From: Actinomycetota bacterium
Lineage (GTDB): Bacteria; Actinomycetota; Nitriliruptoria; Nitriliruptorales; JAHWKO01
Assembly (NCBI GenBank): GCA_019347675.1
Contig: JAHWKW010000010.1
Coordinates: 1-64,000 of the forward strand
DNA length: 64,000 nt
Direction: 5' to 3'
Part shown: one piece after another, positions 25,212 through 33,150 of the stretch
Layout of the letters: every line of letters starts with the position of its first letter
Numbering within the stretch: position 1 is the first letter of the stretch
Position numbers and translations under genes: made by a program
Notes under the pieces: generated by a model
Seen by the model: the letters and a program-made list of their open reading frames with translations, nothing else
What the model was told of the DNA's origin: nothing
The model's database searches: none

Positions 25212-27590
25212 CTAGGGGCAGATCTCCTCGGCGAAATTGGCGATGCCCCACCGCCAATGGTGCGTGTTGATGTCGAAGGCCGTCCCGGGTGGGCAGTGCA
25301 TGCTGCCCGTGTTCGTCCCTGAGCAGTAGATAGCGCCACACGACACGATCGAGTCCCGGTCCTGTGCCCACATCGCCGGGCTCACGTTCGGGAAGCGGAG
25401 GTCGTACTCGACGGTGCCGCCCACCAGCTTGCGGATGCGCCCGTGCGTGGCGTTGCCGTCGGTGTCGAGGAACATGCGGAACCCGTCGTCGCGCTGGTCG
25501 ACACCCACGACGAACTTCCGGAACGTCAGGTCGACGGAGCTGAAGTCCACCCAGCAGGAACCGTTCACCAGCCGGTCGCAGTCGTGCACCTGGAGCCGCG
25601 TCGTCTCGCTCGCCACCAGCGACGTCGTCCCCTTGTCCGCCGGTGACAGCCTTCGCTCGCAGGCGTTGCCCGCCGAGTCGGTGCAGACGTCGAGCGTGCG
25701 GGGCACGGGGGTCAGGCTGAGCGTGAGGAGATGGCGGCTGCCGCTGTCCGTGTCGAACTTGAGCTGGCCGGCGGTGCTCGAGGCCTTGTAGCCCAGCCGG
25801 TTGATCCCGCTGTCCCACTCCGCGCCGGTGTCCTCGTGCTTGTAGATTCGCCGCGTCGAGCGGGGCGTCACCTCCGACGGCATCGACGACATGGTGAGGA
25901 GGGCGAACTCCGAGCCGTCAGGCTCGTTGGGTGCGGTCTTCACGACGTCCACCCGCAGTGGCCGGCCTCCGGTCGTGCGGAGCGTCGCCTCCTTCACGTG
26001 ATCGATCACCAGGAACGACCCCAACAACGGGATGGTGGTGCGACCGACGGTCGTGCGCGTGTCGCTGTAGGCGAAGCGCTTCAGGCCGGTGACCCGGGCG
26101 AACACCACGTACCGGTCGGCGAGGTCGCGGACGAGGACGCCGTCGGTCGAGGATGCCAGACGCTCGTCGGGCCCGCTGGTGAACAGCGCCTCGACGAGGC
26201 CGATCGTGGCGCCGTTGGCGTCGAGAACAAGCGAGCTGCCCGAGGGACCGAGCGTGAGGTTGACCGACGTCGGGAGCTGGCGGACGAGCAGCTTGGCCGC
26301 CGTGACCCGCTCGAACAGCGGCGCCGCCCGATGCAGCGACGCCCGAAGCTCCGCGATCGGGGCGGAGCCCGAGTACGCCACCGAGCGTCCGGTGGGCGAG
26401 AAGCTGAGGTTGGCCGTGGCCGGGAGGTCGGCGACGGTGGCGTCGATGGTGAGCCCGTCGACGATCCCAGCCACCACGAACGTCCCCGGGTCGCGCGTCA
26501 CGCTGACGCGGACGGGGTCACCCCAGCCGACGTCGGCCTTGGTCACACCGCGCAGGCGGACCCGTGCCGCTGTCTTGGCGCCTTCCTTGCGGACGGCGAG
26601 GTGGTCGGCCGTGAGCACGGACGGCGGGGCCGCGATCGGCCCTCCCGCCGTGAACACGGCGTCGACCTCGCCGATGCGGCCTGCATCGAGCATTGCGCCG
26701 GTGGGCCCCGTCCTCCGCAGCGTCACGCGGGTAGGCAGACCGGTCAGGTTCACAACGAGCCTGTCGCGGTCTCGGGCGAGATCGACGCGCGCCTTCTGAA
26801 CAGGTGCCGAGGCCGTGTAGTTCAGGCGGGAGGCACTCGCCTCGATGGTGGCCGCCCCGGGGAACCGGTCGAGGGTGATGTCTGCCTGCGACGCCCCGTC
26901 GGTGTAGCGCAAGCCCAGCTTGGTCGGTACGGCGGTGGCCAACGTGGCGGTGACGCCCGTCTGGGTGGTAGAGGCGTTCACGGTGACGGTTGCGGGGACG
27001 GGCGTCACCGAGGCCCGCAGGTCCTTCGACCCGGCCCGTCCCACGTACACGAGGCTCGAGCCGGCTCCGGCGGTCTCCACCTTCAGCGACACGTTCGTGT
27101 CCGAGGCGCTCGCGGTGGCCTTGAACGACTGGGGGGCCGTCGAGTCCGGGGCGCACCCGTCGTAGCCGAAGTCCACCCCGCTGGCCGAGACGGTGACGGC
27201 CAGGCGAAGGGGCTCCAGGGTCAGCCGCGTGATATCGAGTGTCACCACGCCGCTCCCGACGGGCGGTGGCACCGCGCTGAGATGGACGAGCAGCTCAGGG
27301 GCCGGGGTGCCGCCGGCGTCGACCGGGACGGGGACGCCAGCAGGCACCGTTGTCGTGCGCGTGACGGTGCAGGGCCCAGAGCCGCCATAGCGAGTCGTGA
27401 CCTGGTACGTGGGCGCCGGTGCCGTTTGCGCTGACGCCGTGCCCATGGGCAACAACAAGACCGTGAGGACCGCAGCGGCCGCCCACCCGACGAGGACCAT
27501 CGCCGGCCGCAGATCGCTCCATCCATCGGCGCGTCCCCTGGCCCGCGCCCCGCCGCTGCACAACCCGCGAAGGCGGATACGTGAGAACAT
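25212..27590 (-). CDS. Large secreted beta-repeat protein of unknown function
   Basis: A 792-residue exported protein. The N-terminus has a basic region and signal helix (AAAAVLTVLLLPMGTASA, about 36-54). Most of the rest is made of beta-strand repeats with recurring patterns such as VVNLTGLPTRVTLRRTGPTG and LPTSVNLTLGPSGSSLVL, or AGRIGEVDAVFTAGG and IGLVEALFTSGPDE. These look like internal repeats of roughly 150 residues. The C-terminal ~150 residues contain several Cys pairs and an Asp-rich FLDTDGNATHGRIRK. There is no anchor or sorting signal, so it is probably released. GGAGGAG lies before the ATG. I recognise no family. Confidence 0.75.
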   Translation of the reverse strand: MFSRIRLRGLCSGGARARGRADGWSDLRPAMVLVGWAAAAVLTVLLLPMGTASAQTAPAPTYQVTTRYGGSGPCTVTRTTTVPAGVPVPVDAGGTPAPELLVHLSAVPPPVGSGVVTLDITRLTLEPLRLAVTVSASGVDFGYDGCAPDSTAPQSFKATASASDTNVSLKVETAGAGSSLVYVGRAGSKDLRASVTPVPATVTVNASTTQTGVTATLATAVPTKLGLRYTDGASQADITLDRFPGAATIEASASRLNYTASAPVQKARVDLARDRDRLVVNLTGLPTRVTLRRTGPTGAMLDAGRIGEVDAVFTAGGPIAAPPSVLTADHLAVRKEGAKTAARVRLRGVTKADVGWGDPVRVSVTRDPGTFVVAGIVDGLTIDATVADLPATANLSFSPTGRSVAYSGSAPIAELRASLHRAAPLFERVTAAKLLVRQLPTSVNLTLGPSGSSLVLDANGATIGLVEALFTSGPDERLASSTDGVLVRDLADRYVVFARVTGLKRFAYSDTRTTVGRTTIPLLGSFLVIDHVKEATLRTTGGRPLRVDVVKTAPNEPDGSEFALLTMSSMPSEVTPRSTRRIYKHEDTGAEWDSGINRLGYKASSTAGQLKFDTDSGSRHLLTLSLTPVPRTLDVCTDSAGNACERRLSPADKGTTSLVASETTRLQVHDCDRLVNGSCWVDFSSVDLTFRKFVVGVDQRDDGFRMFLDTDGNATHGRIRKLVGGTVEYDLRFPNVSPAMWAQDRDSIVSCGAIYCSGTNTGSMHCPPGTAFDINTHHWRWGIANFAEEICP

Positions 27591-27879
27591 GATGCTCCTC
27601 CAAGGTCTGGTTGCCCGCGCCTGCTGCGCCAGGTCGTCCCGGGCATTTCGTCTGTACCGCCCAGGCTGGGATCATGGGGTGCGCGGCCACGCTCCGTCGA
27701 TGCAGCAGGCACGTGTACGGGCGGGGGGCTAGCACCACCGCCCGACCGGTGACCCTGGACCACCTTGCCGACACCCACGTCGCGCAACCGAGCCGAAGAA
27801 GCGGCGTTGCCGACAACGACTGCACGAAGAGTCCCACCACCCGAACCCGCACTCGACGATCGATGGCAACGCCGACACA
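27591..27879. other. Upstream region of the secreted repeat protein
   Basis: About 290 bp containing the leader of the minus-strand gene at 25212-27590. The open frames here have no family match and no good start signals. I see no clear promoter. Confidence 0.4.
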
Positions 27880-28200
27880 ACACGTTCGGCATGGACTGAG
27901 GGCTCGTGCAGGTGCACATGCCTTGGGCTTTGTGGCCGGTGATCGCATACCCGTGGGTGACGTCGCCGCCCTGCGGGCCGGCCAGGAGCCCGTCGCGGTC
28001 AGCGCCGGCCGCTGCGCGAGCGTGGCCGCCACCGCCGACGGTCGGGCCACGGCCAGGCCGCCGTCGCGGCGGGCCACGCCGCATCGATGACCTCACGCTC
28101 GAACGCCAGCAACTCAACTCGGGGGTGGAGTAGCGCGGCTCGTCGCGGTCGCAGGCACCAACCGCGCGTCCGTCCGCTCACCGGATCAGCGCCGCCCCGT
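27880..28200 (-). pseudogene. Relaxase/helicase (TraA/MobF-type) remnant
   Basis: Two minus-strand fragments in different frames match parts of TraA-like conjugative relaxases. VELLAFEREVIDAAWPAA (near 28100) fits the segment between the relaxase and helicase domains. THGYAITGHKAQGM (near 27920) fits helicase motif V, which reads HGYA-T-HK-QG in intact proteins. About 450 residues that normally lie between them are missing, and frames shift several times. It is a scar of a conjugative element. These assignments rest on pattern memory over short stretches. Confidence 0.6.
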
Positions 28201-28244
28201 CCAGCCGCCGGCCGTCGATCGAGCACCGCGGGCCCGAACAGCGC

Positions 28245-28814
28245 TCAGGCGAGGAAGCCGCGCTGCGCCGCCCACTGTGCGAGCTTGTGAGACGCGACGT
28301 CGAGGGCCTCGCGCCAACTGATGTCCGCGTCGAGATCCGCGGTGTCCGAGACGCACTTCACGATCCGTGCGGGAACGCCGAAGCGTATGCACGTTGCGGC
28401 GACGGCGTAACCCTCCATGTCGACGAGATCGGCGCGTCTGGCCAAGCGTGCGCGCTCCACAGGGTCGGTGATGAACCGGTCGCCGGTGGCCAGCCAGGCG
28501 TCCGCTCCGGGAGCACCAGAGAGTTCGATCGGGCCACCCGGCAGAGGCCGACCGACCAGGGCGGACAGGGCCTCGTGGTCGAAGTCGTGCTGAACGACGG
28601 TGGCGACCTCGACCAGGTCACCCACGCGGTGTTCGCGCAACGTCCCCGCAGTGCCCGCGTTCACCACGAGGCTGACCGGTTCGCGGGTCGTGGCGAGGTG
28701 GTGAGCGAGCGTCACGGCAGCCTGCAGCTTCCCCACGCCCACGTGCAGGACGCGTGCACGGCCCCCGATCGCTGCGAGCTCCTCGGGAAGGGCGCTGACG
28801 AAGAGGACCGACAT
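28245..28814 (-). CDS. Purine nucleosidase of the MTA/SAH nucleosidase superfamily
   Basis: A 189-residue enzyme that should cleave the N-glycosidic bond of an adenosine-type nucleoside (methylthioadenosine, S-adenosylhomocysteine or futalosine). It has the N-terminal strand MSVLFVSALPEEL, the phosphate-loop-like HVGVGKLQAA, NAGTAGTL, DLVDMEGYAVA with the ribose-binding Glu, and VSDTAD with the catalytic Asp. It is shorter than E. coli Mtn (~230). ATG 28814 is chosen because it begins the first strand and has GGGGAAGGG before it; an ATG at 28847 is possible. Its start lies 40 bp from the tRNA-Sec gene on the same strand. Confidence 0.82.
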   Translation of the reverse strand: MSVLFVSALPEELAAIGGRARVLHVGVGKLQAAVTLAHHLATTREPVSLVVNAGTAGTLREHRVGDLVEVATVVQHDFDHEALSALVGRPLPGGPIELSGAPGADAWLATGDRFITDPVERARLARRADLVDMEGYAVAATCIRFGVPARIVKCVSDTADLDADISWREALDVASHKLAQWAAQRGFLA

Positions 28815-28853
28815 CCCTTCCCCGAACAGCTGTCGCGAGCAGGTCACACTCAG

Positions 28854-28946
28854 CGGAGGCGGACGGGAATCGAACCCGCCAGGGGGCTCAGCACCCCCTC
28901 AACGGTTTTGAAGACCGCGGGGCCCACCAGGAACCCAGACGCCTCC
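28854..28946 (-). tRNA. selC: tRNA-Sec (anticodon TCA)
   Basis: The minus strand folds as a selenocysteine tRNA: 8-nt acceptor strand GGAGGCGT against CCGCCTCC, a long D arm, anticodon loop CTTCAAA with TCA closed by GCGGT/ACCGT, a long variable arm with GAGGGGG-GC-rich pairing, and T arm GCGGGTTCGATTCCCGT. The discriminator is G and CCA is not encoded. The length of ~93 nt and the TCA anticodon exclude ordinary tRNAs. It implies that SelA, SelB and SelD exist elsewhere and that some UGA codons in this genome mean Sec. Confidence 0.93.
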
Positions 28947-29043
28947 CCGTGCCGGTGGGCACCGGCCTAGCGTACCGGCAGGACGGTCGACCCTCGCGCC
29001 GACGCCACGTGGCGAGCCGTCCGCCAGCGACGGCCGTGTCGCG

Positions 29044-30474
29044 TCACCTGCGGACGAGGTCGTCGGCGCGTTCGGCGAGCTCATGGAACAGGAACGCTTC
29101 CGCCAGGCACGCCTGGGTGAAGTCTCCCAGGTGCAGGGACTCGTCCTCCCCGTGGGCGTTGCTGGCCGGGTCCTCCACCCCTGTCAGCAGGCACGGCGCC
29201 CCGTCGAACGCGTCGCTGAACGGCACAACGAACGGGATCGTCCCCCCGCAGCCCAGCAACGCCGGCTCGGTCCCGAACCCTGCCCGCAGCGCCGCCTGCG
29301 CCGCCTGGAACGCTGGCCCGCTCGGGTCGGTCATCCAGGGCTCGCCGCCGTGACCCGGGCGCGTCTCGACCTGCAGCCCCCATGGGACGTGGTCACGCAG
29401 GTGCTGTTCGACCAGGCGGACCGCTCGCGCAGGGTCCTGGCCCGGCGCCAGCCGGATCGAGACCTTGGCGCGTGCCTCTGCCGCCAGCGTGTTCGAGGCC
29501 TGCTGGACGCTGGGGACGTCGATCCCGATCACGGTGATCGTCGGCTGCATCCAGATCCGCTCCAGCAGCGGCACGTCCGGCTCGCCGATCAACGTCACGC
29601 CCGGCAGCAGGCGAGCCTCGTGCCGCAGCTGGTCGGGATCGGCGTCGAGCGCGGCGAAGCGTGCGCGCTCCTCGGCGGTGGGCCGACGCACGTCGTCGTG
29701 CAGGCCGGCGACCGCCGGTCGACCGCGGTCGTCGGTGAGCGACGCCAGAGCCTTGAGCAACCCGCTGACAGCGTCGGGGACCGGTCCTCCCCACATCCCC
29801 GAGTGGATCGGCTGTTCCAGCCCTCTGACGGTGACGTAGACCTCGCCGAGGCCACGCAGGCTGTAGGTCAGGCCGGGGACGCCGACCTGCCAGTTGACGA
29901 GATCCGCCAGGACGATCACGTCGGCGCGGAGCGTGTCCGCATGTCGATCGAGGAACTGCGCCAGGTGCGGTGAACCGATCTCCTCCTCACCCTCCACGAT
30001 CACCTTGACGTTGACCGGGAGCCCACCGCGGACCTCCAGCCAGGACCGCACCGCGGCGACGTGAACCATGATCCCGGCCTTGTCGTCGGCGGCGCCCCGG
30101 CCGTACAACCGTCCGTCGCGGACGGTTGGTTCGAACGGCGGCGAGTGCCAGCGATCTCCAGTGGCGACCGGCTGCACGTCATGGTGGGCGTACAGCAGCA
30201 CGGTCGGGGCGTGGTGGCCGGCGCCCAGCCACCCGCCGTACACGGACGGGTGGGTGTCTTCCACCTCGAGCAGGCGCACGCCGTCCAGGCCCGCACCGCG
30301 CAGCAGCTGAGCGGTGGCCTGCGCCGACCGACGGACCGGTTCGGGGTCGTGGCCTTCGGCGGAGATGGACGGGATCCGGACGAGGTCACACAGCGCCTCC
30401 CGCGTCTGGTCCTCGCGCGTCAGCACCGCCCGGGCCACGTCGTCGAGGAGGTGGGGCCAGGTCCGGTCGGTCAC
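29044..30474 (-). CDS. M20 family metallopeptidase (dipeptidase)
   Basis: A 476-residue two-zinc peptidase of the carnosinase-like M20 group. Metal and catalytic motifs are in order: LLYAHHDVQPV (His and Asp), GRGAADDKAG (bridging Asp), VIVEGEEEIGSPH (catalytic Glu and ligand Glu), LADLVNW, and near the end VEDPASNAHGEDE (His). A lid domain with the dimer motif QPIHSGMWGG lies between. It should hydrolyse dipeptides or short peptides in the cytoplasm. GTG 30474 is chosen because AGGAG lies 5 nt upstream; 78 upstream codons are open but have no similarity to the family. Confidence 0.9.
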   Translation of the reverse strand: MTDRTWPHLLDDVARAVLTREDQTREALCDLVRIPSISAEGHDPEPVRRSAQATAQLLRGAGLDGVRLLEVEDTHPSVYGGWLGAGHHAPTVLLYAHHDVQPVATGDRWHSPPFEPTVRDGRLYGRGAADDKAGIMVHVAAVRSWLEVRGGLPVNVKVIVEGEEEIGSPHLAQFLDRHADTLRADVIVLADLVNWQVGVPGLTYSLRGLGEVYVTVRGLEQPIHSGMWGGPVPDAVSGLLKALASLTDDRGRPAVAGLHDDVRRPTAEERARFAALDADPDQLRHEARLLPGVTLIGEPDVPLLERIWMQPTITVIGIDVPSVQQASNTLAAEARAKVSIRLAPGQDPARAVRLVEQHLRDHVPWGLQVETRPGHGGEPWMTDPSGPAFQAAQAALRAGFGTEPALLGCGGTIPFVVPFSDAFDGAPCLLTGVEDPASNAHGEDESLHLGDFTQACLAEAFLFHELAERADDLVRR

Positions 30475-30898
30475 GTTCGCTCCTGCCGTGGGCCGTCCCG
30501 ACAGTGTGCCGGAGGTGGACGGCTCCCCATGGCGCCGCCACGAGGCGGGCGAGCCGCCGGCCAGGTCGTGTGGCGGCCTGCGGTTGTCCACAGTCGACCA
30601 CCGGGTTCGCGAGCATTGTGCACGGTTTGTCCCCAGGGCCCTGTGGAAGTTGGGGAAAGCTGGGAGGTCCTGGCTGCCTGCTCGGGGACGAACGGCGACG
30701 GTCCGCACACGCTCGAAAGACGCAGCGTCAACGGGCGTTCGCTGGAGGTCCGGTGTCCCGCCCCGTCACGTACCCCACCGGTGGCCCAGCCCTGGCAGCG
30801 GCGAGACCGTCACCGTCCTAGGGGCGGCTGCGGACACTGGCCGCTAGTCTCTGCGTCACACCGTCGCCAGCGAGTGGGCGTCGCGCAGCGGAGGCAGC
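30475..30898. other. Divergent intergenic region with DnaA-box-like sites
   Basis: About 420 bp between divergent genes. It contains TTGTCCACA (30584-30592) and TTGTCCCCA (30627-30635), close to the actinobacterial DnaA box, and a TGTGGAA at 30642. TAGTCT at 30845-30850 could be the -10 box for the gene at 30899. No dnaA/dnaN genes are near, so I do not call an origin. Confidence 0.4.
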
Positions 30899-31249
30899 AT
30901 GGGTCTCGCGTTGGACCGTTGGAACCAGCTGATGAAGGCGTGGCAGGCCCAGGACTTCGACGCGATCAGCGACATGTACGGCCCCGACTCGGTGTACTCC
31001 GAGCCCTACAACCCGCCCCACCACGGCAACCTGTTGACGGTGTCGTACCTCAAGGACTTCCTGGGAAGTAAGTCGCAGCTCGAGATCAAGACGAAGCGCG
31101 TCCTCGAGGACGAGGCGGAGGCCCGGGTCGCCGCCGAGTGGAGCATCTCCTACACCGCTGCGGGTCGGCGCTGGAATGACCTTCCTCGTGCGTCGTTCAT
31201 CGACGTCGACGACGACGGCCGGATCACCTACCACCGCGATTACACCTAG
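30899..31249 (+). CDS. SnoaL/NTF2-like domain protein
   Basis: A 116-residue protein with the NTF2-like cone fold pattern: an N-terminal helix pair (WNQLMKAWQAQDFDAISDMY), a DSVYSEPYNPP strand-loop, a helix, and long strands ending FIDVDDDGRITYHRDYT. Members act as small enzymes or ligand-binding proteins; the sequence does not show which. The ATG has GGAGG 4-5 nt upstream. pdxH follows 39 nt later on the same strand. Confidence 0.8.
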   Translation: MGLALDRWNQLMKAWQAQDFDAISDMYGPDSVYSEPYNPPHHGNLLTVSYLKDFLGSKSQLEIKTKRVLEDEAEARVAAEWSISYTAAGRRWNDLPRASFIDVDDDGRITYHRDYT

Positions 31250-31288
31250 GACACCGGCCGTGGCGCCCACCGGTCGCTGCTAGACACC

Positions 31289-31870
31289 GTGGCGCTGGAG
31301 CAGGGCGACCTCCACCCCGATCCGGTGCGCCAGTTCGCCGCCTGGTACGCCACCGCGTCCGTCGCACATCCCGAGGAGGTCGCGGTCGCCACCGCCACGC
31401 CAGACGGGCGTCCTTCGGTGAGGATGGCGTTGCTGCGCGGGTACGGCCAGCGCGGGTTCGTCTTCTACACCGACCGCAGCAGCCGCAAGGGCCGAGAGCT
31501 GCAGATCAACCCGCGTGCCGCGTTGGCGTTCCACTGGGACGAACGTCAGGTCCGTGTGGAGGGGATCGCCGCGCCGGTGTCCGACGAGGAGTCCGACGCC
31601 TACTGGCGCGGCCGCCCGCTCGAGAGCCGCTACAGCGCGCTGGCTTCGCACCAGAGCCAGCCGGTGACCGACCGGACCGAACTCGAGGACGCCGTCGCCC
31701 GGCTGCGTGCCAAGTACGGCGACGACCCGCCCCGGCCGCAGCGCTGGGGAGGGGTCCGCATCACCGCCGACGCGTACGAGTTCTGGCAACGCGGACCCAA
31801 CCGCCTGCACGACCGGTTCCGTTACGAGCAGGCCGTCGGCGGTTGGCGGCTGCAGCGCCTGGCGCCGTGA
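31289..31870 (+). CDS. pdxH: Pyridoxamine 5'-phosphate oxidase
   Basis: A 193-residue FMN enzyme that makes pyridoxal 5'-phosphate. Family motifs are complete: DPVRQFAAWYATA at the N-terminus, RMALLRGYGQRGFVFYTDRS for FMN binding, SRKGRELQINPRAALAFHW, and the C-terminal FWQRGPNRLHDR with WRLQRLAP. Length is normal. The GTG start lacks a good Shine-Dalgarno; an upstream stop prevents a much longer version. It converges on the HAD gene with only 11 bp between stops. Confidence 0.93.
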   Translation: MALEQGDLHPDPVRQFAAWYATASVAHPEEVAVATATPDGRPSVRMALLRGYGQRGFVFYTDRSSRKGRELQINPRAALAFHWDERQVRVEGIAAPVSDEESDAYWRGRPLESRYSALASHQSQPVTDRTELEDAVARLRAKYGDDPPRPQRWGGVRITADAYEFWQRGPNRLHDRFRYEQAVGGWRLQRLAP

Positions 31871-31881
31871 ACCCGGCGACG

Positions 31882-32880
31882 TCAGGTCGTCTCGCGGTGG
31901 GCCAGGTACCAGGCGGTTGCGCCGGCGGCGGCGGCCACGCCGATGCCCACGAGCACGGTCGACGTCGACGGCGGATCCGGCAGGTGGCTGCGCAGCGTCA
32001 CGGGCGAGTGGAAGTCACGGATCGGCCAGCCCATCGCCCGGGCCGCGGCGCGTAGTTCCCGGTCCGGGTTGACCGCGACCGGGTTGCCGACGGCGGACAG
32101 CATCGCCAGATCCGTGATCGAGTCGCTGTAGGCGTGGCAGCGGTCCAGGTCGTAGCCGCGCGCCTCCGCGATCTGGCGCAGCGCCGTCGCCTTGTGCTGC
32201 CCGTAGGCGTAGAACTGCAGTGTCCCGTCGAAGCGGCCCTGTTCGTCGACGCGGGATCGGGTCGCGATGATCTCGGGGATGCCGAGGTGGTCGGCGATCG
32301 GGCGCACGACCTCCTCACCGGACGACGACACCAGCCACAGGTCGCGTGCGGCCGCGCCGTGCTCGTCGATCAGCTGGAGCGCCTCGCCGTAGACGACGGG
32401 GACGATCACCTCCTCCAGCGTCTCACGCACGATCCGCGCGACCCGCTCGGCCTCCCACCCCTTGGTGACCTGCAGGAGCGCGACGCGCATGGACTCCATC
32501 TTCTCGTGGTCGGCGCCCTGGAGGGTGTACATGAACTGGGCGTACATGCCCTTCAGCAGGGTGGTGGTGCCCACCAGCCCGTCGCGGTACATCTCGCGTC
32601 CGAACGCCAGCGCCGACGAACGCGCCAGGATGGTCTTGTCCAGGTCGAAGAAGGCGGCCTGGGTCGCTCCCGTCGACCGGCGCGCGATCGCCTCGACGAC
32701 CTCGTCGCTGAGCTGGTCGGGCGTCTCACGGGCCAGTCGCTCGGCGGTCTCCGAGCGGTTCGCGGGTGACTGCGCCAACACCGGTGAGGGTTCCGCGGAC
32801 CCGTCGGGCCGATCCTGCGTCGGTGGTCGGCCACCAGCGGCGTCCGCAGCGGCGTCAGCAGCGGCGCTGTCGTGGTCCAT
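31882..32880 (-). CDS. HAD-IB family phosphatase with C-terminal membrane helix
   Basis: A 332-residue protein. A disordered Ala/Pro-rich N-terminus (~65 residues) precedes the HAD domain: nucleophile motif FFDLDKTIL, motif II VSSSGEE, motif III Lys in QHKATAL and motif IV YSDSITDLAMLSAVGNPVAV. A C-terminal helix (VLVGIGVAAAAGATAWYLA) would anchor it. HAD-IB members dephosphorylate phosphoserine or lipid-phosphate-like substrates. The order HAD, ssd, tad matches Rv3661-Rv3654c of M. tuberculosis, though the HAD gene is divergent. ATG 32880 is chosen from the leaderless promoter 6 nt upstream; upstream codons overlap the ssd region. Confidence 0.88.
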   Translation of the reverse strand: MDHDSAAADAAADAAGGRPPTQDRPDGSAEPSPVLAQSPANRSETAERLARETPDQLSDEVVEAIARRSTGATQAAFFDLDKTILARSSALAFGREMYRDGLVGTTTLLKGMYAQFMYTLQGADHEKMESMRVALLQVTKGWEAERVARIVRETLEEVIVPVVYGEALQLIDEHGAAARDLWLVSSSGEEVVRPIADHLGIPEIIATRSRVDEQGRFDGTLQFYAYGQHKATALRQIAEARGYDLDRCHAYSDSITDLAMLSAVGNPVAVNPDRELRAAARAMGWPIRDFHSPVTLRSHLPDPPSTSTVLVGIGVAAAAGATAWYLAHRETT

Positions 32881-32886
32881 CCTGCG

Positions 32887-32892
32887 AGAGTA
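32887..32892 (-). promoter_or_regulatory. -10 box TACTCT of a leaderless promoter
   Basis: On the minus strand TACTCT is followed by 6 nt and the ATG of the HAD gene. Confidence 0.6.
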
Positions 32893-33077
32893 CTCCCCGA
32901 CACGGTCGGCGCGGGCCGGCGGGCTCCCTGCCGGTGTCGCAGCCTTCCAAGGTGCGGCGGCGCTGACGGTCCGGCGGCGAGCGCCCGCCGCTGTCCACAG
33001 TCGCGCGCCGACGGTCGCCCAAACCGTCGGTGCGGTGGCGTAGTGTCCGCGGCGGGCAGGGGGACGCGAGGAGCGAC

Positions 33078-33150
33078 CCTTTGCCCCGCGCACCTTTGCC
33101 CAGTGCACCTTTGCCCAGTGCACCTCTGCCCAGTGCACCTCTGTCCGCCC
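33078..33150 (+). repeat. 15-bp tandem repeat at the start of ssd
   Basis: A unit CCTTTGCCCAGTGCA is repeated at 33093-33107, 33108-33122 and 33123-33137 (one C for T), with degenerate units on both sides. It encodes repeated Pro-Leu-Pro-Ser-Ala and covers the proposed TTG start. Such a repeat can expand or contract in units of five residues without breaking the frame. Confidence 0.85.

Noticed and set aside
30475-30898. Possible replication origin from DnaA-like boxes
   Set aside because: Only two good boxes, no AT-rich unwinding region and no dnaA, dnaN or parAB genes nearby.
33078-33150. CRISPR-like repeats
   Set aside because: Units are contiguous without spacers and encode a regular peptide repeat in frame.
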